Positions 5,917-9,722 of a DNA stretch of 9,722 nucleotides are shown here, piece after piece. How positions within the stretch are numbered: the stretch's first letter is position 1; the number at the start of each line of letters is the position of its first letter. Both the position numbers and the translations under genes were made by a program. The notes under the pieces are model-generated. The model saw only the letters and a list, made by a program, of their open reading frames with translations, made no database searches and was not told where the DNA came from. This DNA comes from Planctomycetia bacterium (GTDB lineage Bacteria; Planctomycetota; Phycisphaerae; Phycisphaerales; SM1A02), in the NCBI GenBank assembly GCA_005799475.1, contig SYGQ01000182.1, forward strand, positions 1 through 9,722, in the 5' to 3' direction.

Positions 5917-7014
5917 AGTTGCATGAATCGTTGGGTCGTGGTCGCAGTGTGCGCATGGCTCGCGGCGTCGCCTGCGAGCGCACAGGGCACGAGGCCCGCT
6001 GCGCCAACCAAGTCGACTTCGGCAAAGGCCGCGACGCCACCGCAGACAGCAACAGACGCGGCAACCCCCGCGAAGAAGAAGACCCAAGTGTTCGTGCTGC
6101 CGCTCGACGGCATGGTCGGCGTCGGTCTTCGTCATGAGGAGATGGAAGAAGTTGAGAAGATCGCCGATGGCTTTGGCCCGGGTCAAGTCATCATCCTGCG
6201 AATCAACTCCAACGGCGGACTCGTGATCGAAGGCGACAAGATCAGCGAGTCCCTGCTGCGAATCAAGCAGAAGCACCGCCTCGTCGGGTGGATCGAAAAG
6301 GCGATTTCCGGCGGCGCGTTCACAGCTGTCCATGCGGACGAGATCTACTTCATGCCCGAGGCTGCGCTCGGTTCAATCACGATGCTCTCGGGGCAGACCG
6401 AAGTCGCCGCAGTACGAGAAGACTGGAAGGAGCGAGTGGCCGAGGCGTGCGCCATCGGTGGACGCGATCCCAAGATCGGGCCCGCCATGGTCCACTCGGC
6501 GGTCGAGCTCTCCTACGAGCGCGATCCCAAGACCGGCAAGGTCACGTTCTTCAACGACTACACCCACACCTACAAGCTCTCAGACAACCGCGAGAACCTG
6601 GACTTCAGCGCCGCAACGGCGGAGCACTCAGGATTCTCTGAAGGGACGGCCGCGACAGAAGCAGAGCTTTACAAGGCGCTTGGCGTCGATGACACAGAGC
6701 GATTCGACATCAACGAGTCTGGCAAGAAGATCGCGGCGAAGTGGCAGAAGGCCATCAAGGGTGCGCACGATGAGGTGCCGTTGTTGATCCAGAAGCGCGA
6801 CATTGAAGGCCAAAGCGGTGGCGGCATCGCGTTCCTGCAGGCTCGTATCCGCAACACGCAGAAGATCATTGACTGGTTCAAGAAGGCGAAACCCGCGATG
6901 ATCTACGAACTTGGCGTCTCTGAGGGCGCCATCGATGGACTCGAGGAGGAGATCAAGGAGATGCGTCGGCAGATCAAGGAGATGCAGGCGCAGCAGGGCG
7001 GTGCGGGGAACTGA
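5896..7014 (+). CDS. Exported ClpP/crotonase-fold serine protease, NfeD/SppA-like, with intact putative Ser-Lys dyad
   Basis: 372 residues. A Sec signal peptide (hydrophobic 13-25, likely cut after ASA at 27-29) is followed by a Pro/Ala/Thr/Lys linker to about 62, the ClpP-like domain (64-290) and a C-terminal helical region with a probable coiled coil (347-366). In the family, a Gly-Gly oxyanion segment follows a hydrophobic strand and the nucleophile lies in an S-G/A-G turn. Here these read ILRINSNGG (Gly107-Gly108) and AISGGAFTA (Ser138), followed by ADEIYFMPEAALGSIT, a match in pattern to the DIAAMAPGTTIGAA stretch of NfeD. Lys178 lies 40 residues after Ser138, close to the spacing of the Ser/Lys dyad in archaeal NfeD, and is changed to Gln in the upstream paralogue. 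It should act outside the cytoplasmic membrane. There is no NfeD membrane or OB domain, so it is a soluble or peripheral relative. The gene follows its paralogue by 27 bases, with a strong SD. Substrate unknown. Confidence 0.87.
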   Translation: MKEQSMKSCMNRWVVVAVCAWLAASPASAQGTRPAAPTKSTSAKAATPPQTATDAATPAKKKTQVFVLPLDGMVGVGLRHEEMEEVEKIADGFGPGQVIILRINSNGGLVIEGDKISESLLRIKQKHRLVGWIEKAISGGAFTAVHADEIYFMPEAALGSITMLSGQTEVAAVREDWKERVAEACAIGGRDPKIGPAMVHSAVELSYERDPKTGKVTFFNDYTHTYKLSDNRENLDFSAATAEHSGFSEGTAATEAELYKALGVDDTERFDINESGKKIAAKWQKAIKGAHDEVPLLIQKRDIEGQSGGGIAFLQARIRNTQKIIDWFKKAKPAMIYELGVSEGAIDGLEEEIKEMRRQIKEMQAQQGGAGN

Positions 7015-7035
7015 AGACCAGGCGAATCCGCGCGG

Positions 7036-8094
7036 TCAACAGATTTCGCGGCGTTGGAAGAGTGCGATGGCAATGGCCATCGCGGCCACCACGCAGAATC
7101 CGCCGTACGCGAGCACGCGCACGAAGTAGTCGAATGGGATCGGCTGGGCCTGGTTGACGGCGTCCACCATCCAGAAGACCTGGAAGTTAGGGATCACGGC
7201 ATACGCGGTCTTTGCGGCGAAGAGTCCGGCGTGGTCCGCGATCGATGTTGCGTGGCCGGACTGTTCCTGCACGGCGAGAGCCTTCTCGACCGCGTCGATC
7301 CGCCTCCCGACGACCCAATCCGACAGCAGCCCGAGCACGAGTGCTCCGAGCGTGACCCCGATTGTGAGGACCTGCCCGAAGCGCGTGCTCGCAGCGACTG
7401 CGATCGCGGTGAGGATCGCCAAGGCCATCGCCATGAGGATCGCTGCCGACCACAGTTCGCCGCGGAATTCCTTCGACGCTTCGATGACGCTCCAACTCGG
7501 GTCGAACAGCAAGCTGAGCGCGTACGCCAGCAATAGAAGTGGACCGCCGAGCATGATGGCGATCGCTCCAAAACTCTTTCCGTAGAAAAAATTGCACCAT
7601 GCGGCAGCGATGAGCGCAATCAGAACAGCCGCAGTACCGAAGAGCACGCAGGGCCATCCCACGGGCGTCGCCGCCGTCTGCATGACACCGTGGACCTCGA
7701 CGAGGAAGAACGCCGCGACCGGGACGAAGAGGGCGCCGAGAAGCGCTGCGAGCACTCCGGCGTACTTCCCCAGAACGAAAGTGGCCCGGGCGACGGGCTT
7801 AGAAACAACCGTGAGGACCGTTCGGCTCCGAATCTCCTCGTCGAGCACGCTGGTGGCGAGGAACGCCGCCAGGAGAGCACCCGACATGAAGACGGTCGAG
7901 AGCGCAAGGTCGACGAACATCCGCTGATCATCCGCCATGGTGAACGCAGCGAACTGGTTTGAGAGGAGGACCAACAGGGTCGACGCAACGACCACGATGA
8001 GCGTGACCGTCTGACGGACGCACTCGAGGAATGTGTTGCGTGCGATGGCGAAGAATTGTTCGAGGAAGGCCATGCCCGGTGCGGAAGGTAGCAT
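7036..8094 (-). CDS. ABC-2 type transporter permease
   Basis: 352 residues with about six hydrophobic segments: roughly 30-48, 65-83, 111-133, 146-168, 175-197 with 216-256, and 326-347. The cytosolic loop LDEEIRSRTVLTVVSKPVAR (84-103), followed by FVLGKYAG, is the hallmark of ABC-2 permeases, and the end FQRREI is also typical. Such proteins form the membrane channel of exporters for polysaccharides, drugs or unknown substrates, with a separate ATPase. That ATPase is not adjacent here: the only ABC ATPase in the window is of another subfamily and 6 kb away, so the partner must be encoded elsewhere. A long soluble loop (262-305) precedes the last segment. Start uncertain: ATG 8094 is taken, but ATG 8073 (residue 8, MAFLEQFFAIARN) is more typical and neither has a clear SD. 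The gene converges on the protease gene with only 21 bases between stops, where no convincing terminator is seen. Confidence 0.92.
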   Translation of the reverse strand: MLPSAPGMAFLEQFFAIARNTFLECVRQTVTLIVVVASTLLVLLSNQFAAFTMADDQRMFVDLALSTVFMSGALLAAFLATSVLDEEIRSRTVLTVVSKPVARATFVLGKYAGVLAALLGALFVPVAAFFLVEVHGVMQTAATPVGWPCVLFGTAAVLIALIAAAWCNFFYGKSFGAIAIMLGGPLLLLAYALSLLFDPSWSVIEASKEFRGELWSAAILMAMALAILTAIAVAASTRFGQVLTIGVTLGALVLGLLSDWVVGRRIDAVEKALAVQEQSGHATSIADHAGLFAAKTAYAVIPNFQVFWMVDAVNQAQPIPFDYFVRVLAYGGFCVVAAMAIAIALFQRREIC

Positions 8095-8211
8095 CCGCCA
8101 CTTGTCGCCAGCGAACCTGTGCGCCCACGGAGGCGTAACGCCCGCAAGGCAAAAACGCTCTTGCTCCCCTAGGATTTACGAACTCGCATCCACACAGAGA
8201 CGGCCACGGCG
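8095..8211. promoter_or_regulatory. Divergent intergenic region of the ABC-2 permease and the SPFH gene
   Basis: 117 bases that must hold the start signals for both flanking genes. The visible structure is a near-palindrome, GGCGT-A-ACGCC (8132-8142), and an A-tract at 8151-8155. I see no promoter pair close to the sigma70 consensus on either strand and no RNA gene. An in-frame TAG at 8170-8172 and the lack of upstream start codons fix the SPFH start at 8212. Confidence 0.4.
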
Positions 8212-9722
8212 ATGACCCAGGATCACTTCGCGTATCAACAAGCCACGCGCGTCTGTGGCTTCGGTCTGCTCCTTCAGGCAGCGCTCGGCATCTTCCTGCT
8301 CATTTTCGGGCAGGCCGTTGCCGACACCGTGTTCGTCATCGCTTCGATGTTCGTGCTCTGTGGTGTTTTTGTGTGGCTCTCCCTCACACTGGTGTTCCAC
8401 CAGCACCGGCTCGAGCGCCTCGAGGCGCTCGAAAATGAAGAGGTCGAGGCGCACCGCGGCGGCGGCGCAAGCGTCTTCGAGGGCGAGCGTGAAGCAAGTC
8501 GCGCCGCGGCAAACCGACTCCGACTGATGCACCAGTGGTTGATGCCCGGGGCGAGCCTGCTCGTGGCCGCGCTGCTCGCCGCGTACTGCTACGCGACGCT
8601 CGGATGGCTCGGTCGCCTCGACGACACACAGGGCAACGCGACGCGCTTCCTCGTGGGGACTCATGCGGGATGGCAGATTGCCGTCTGCATCGCGGGCGCC
8701 CTTGTCAGCTTCATTTTCTCGCGTTTCGTTGCGGGGATGTCCAAGCAGGCGTCATGGCAGAACCTGCGCGGTGGTGCTGGAGCGATGGTTGGGATTTCGA
8801 TCGTCCTTCTCGGCATCGCCGTCGGCATCGTCTTCCAAGTCTTCCGCAAGCCGGCCGTCCTCGAGGGCATTGCCTACGGCATCGCGGTGTTCGGCGGGGT
8901 CATCGCCGCCGAGATCGCCGTCAACTTCGTTCTGAATCTCTACCGACCTCGGCGTGCGGGCGAGGTGGCGCGGCCCGCATTCGACTCAAAGTTGCTCGGT
9001 CTTGCGTCGGCCCCAGACTCAATCGTCCGGACGATCAACGAGGCTGTGAACTATCAGTTCGGCTTCGACATCACGAGTTCGTGGGGCTATCAGTTGCTGC
9101 TCCGCAGCGTTGTGCGCCTGGGTGTTCTCGGGGTGGCGATTCTCCTGCTGATGTCGATGATCGTCGTCGTCGAGCCGGGCGAGCAGGCCGTGCGACTGCG
9201 TGCCGGTCGCATTGTTGGAGGCGTTGCGCAAGGGTCACTCATCATGAAGTGGCCGTGGCCGCTCGAAACAGTTGAGCGCTACGACATCGGGCAGGTCAGG
9301 AGCCTCGTTCTGGGTGCGAAGCCGATGAAGACCTCGGCTGTCAACTTCTGGCCTGTCGAAGCCGAAGCGGATGCCGGACGAAGCCCGTTCATTGTGCTGG
9401 CGAACCCGTCGAGTGGTGCGGCGATGACTCCCGACGACCCCAGCGACGCGGGCGACGCGGCGCCTGTCTCGCGGCAGTTTGCGCTCGTCGATGCGGACAT
9501 CGTGCTGGAGTACCGAGTCAAGCCCGATGGACTGCTTGACTACCTTTCATTTGCAAGTGACGCCCGTTCGCGCACGAGTGTCCTCGACATGCGCGAACGG
9601 GCACTCAAGGTGCTCGCCCTTCGCGAGGCGAGTCAGCTCTTCTCGACGCGGTCGATCGATCAAGTGCTCTCCCCCGAAGGCGACTCGCTCGTTCGGCAAC
9701 TCAAGAGCCGGATTCAGGCGGC
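8212..9722 (+). CDS. SPFH/band 7 (HflK-like) membrane protein with multi-TM N-terminus (C-terminus cut by window edge)
   Basis: 503 codons are open to the edge. Hydrophobic segments at about 16-36, 38-61, 113-135, 155-175, 189-211 and 218-242 are followed by a seventh at 301-321, which directly precedes the SPFH domain. The domain begins VVVEPGEQAVRLRAGRI (318-334), then LIMKWPWPLETVERYDI (343-359), matching the HflK pattern VxPGExgVxLRfGk ... PwPie, and continues with VDADIVLEYRVKPD (426-439). HflK/HflC form a cage in the membrane that controls the FtsH protease; stomatins do related scaffolding. Classical HflK has one N-terminal membrane anchor, so the first 290 residues are an extension. 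A charged helix (64-104) between segments 2 and 3 may be a coiled coil. ATG 8212 is the only possible start in frame after the upstream stop. An hflC-like partner may follow to the right. Family call firm; interaction with FtsH or the nearby proteases is inference. Confidence 0.9.
   Translation, partial: MTQDHFAYQQATRVCGFGLLLQAALGIFLLIFGQAVADTVFVIASMFVLCGVFVWLSLTLVFHQHRLERLEALENEEVEAHRGGGASVFEGEREASRAAANRLRLMHQWLMPGASLLVAALLAAYCYATLGWLGRLDDTQGNATRFLVGTHAGWQIAVCIAGALVSFIFSRFVAGMSKQASWQNLRGGAGAMVGISIVLLGIAVGIVFQVFRKPAVLEGIAYGIAVFGGVIAAEIAVNFVLNLYRPRRAGEVARPAFDSKLLGLASAPDSIVRTINEAVNYQFGFDITSSWGYQLLLRSVVRLGVLGVAILLLMSMIVVVEPGEQAVRLRAGRIVGGVAQGSLIMKWPWPLETVERYDIGQVRSLVLGAKPMKTSAVNFWPVEAEADAGRSPFIVLANPSSGAAMTPDDPSDAGDAAPVSRQFALVDADIVLEYRVKPDGLLDYLSFASDARSRTSVLDMRERALKVLALREASQLFSTRSIDQVLSPEGDSLVRQLKSRIQA

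Noticed and set aside
7015..7052. Terminator between the convergent protease and permease genes (CCGCG ... CGCGG arms at 7029-7033 and 7047-7051)
   Set aside because: Only five base pairs around a 13-base loop, with no U-tract and partly inside the permease coding end.
8535..9275. Plus-strand open frame of 246 codons within the SPFH gene
   Set aside because: The frame through 8212-9722 gives membrane helices and clear SPFH motifs. The alternative is Arg/Gly/His-rich and lacks features.

Overview
The window looks like ordinary chromosomal DNA from a GC-rich, didermic bacterium. It is densely packed with ten protein genes, two of them cut by the window edges. I see no RNA genes, mobile elements or CRISPR repeats. 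The combination of high GC, Sec-exported ClpP-fold proteins with long Pro/Ala/Thr/Lys linkers, and an HflK-like SPFH protein with an unusually large multi-membrane N-terminus suggests Planctomycetota, perhaps the Phycisphaerae. That assignment is an inference from style and family composition, not from a marker gene.

Layout: (1) 1-943, minus strand: gcvH (glycine cleavage H protein), followed by an overlapping ABC ATPase of the MacB/LolD/FtsE type that runs off the left edge. (2) 1021-4503, plus strand: a tightly coupled operon of a TIM-barrel-like protein, cytidylate kinase (cmk), a PlsC-type acyltransferase and a CCA-adding/poly(A) polymerase family nucleotidyltransferase. All three junctions can be read as 4-base ATGA/GTGA overlaps. 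(3) 4552-7014, plus strand: two tandem, full-length paralogous exported proteins related to the ClpP/crotonase-fold proteases (NfeD/SppA-like). The second keeps a plausible Ser/Lys active site. The first has lost the Ser, the Lys and the Gly-Gly of the oxyanion region. (4) 7036-8094, minus strand: an ABC-2 type permease, convergent with the protease pair. (5) 8212 to the right edge, plus strand: an HflK-like SPFH (band 7) membrane protein with about six extra membrane segments before the usual anchor.

The cmk operon combines nucleotide, phospholipid and tRNA maturation housekeeping, as is common for cmk-plsC neighbourhoods. The most interesting part is 4552-9722. An apparent protease/pseudoprotease pair lies 1.2 kb from an SPFH protein. 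In other prokaryotes, NfeD-type ClpP-fold proteases are classically encoded beside SPFH/stomatin proteins and act on them. The window may therefore hold an expanded, two-subunit version of the NfeD-SPFH membrane quality-control system.
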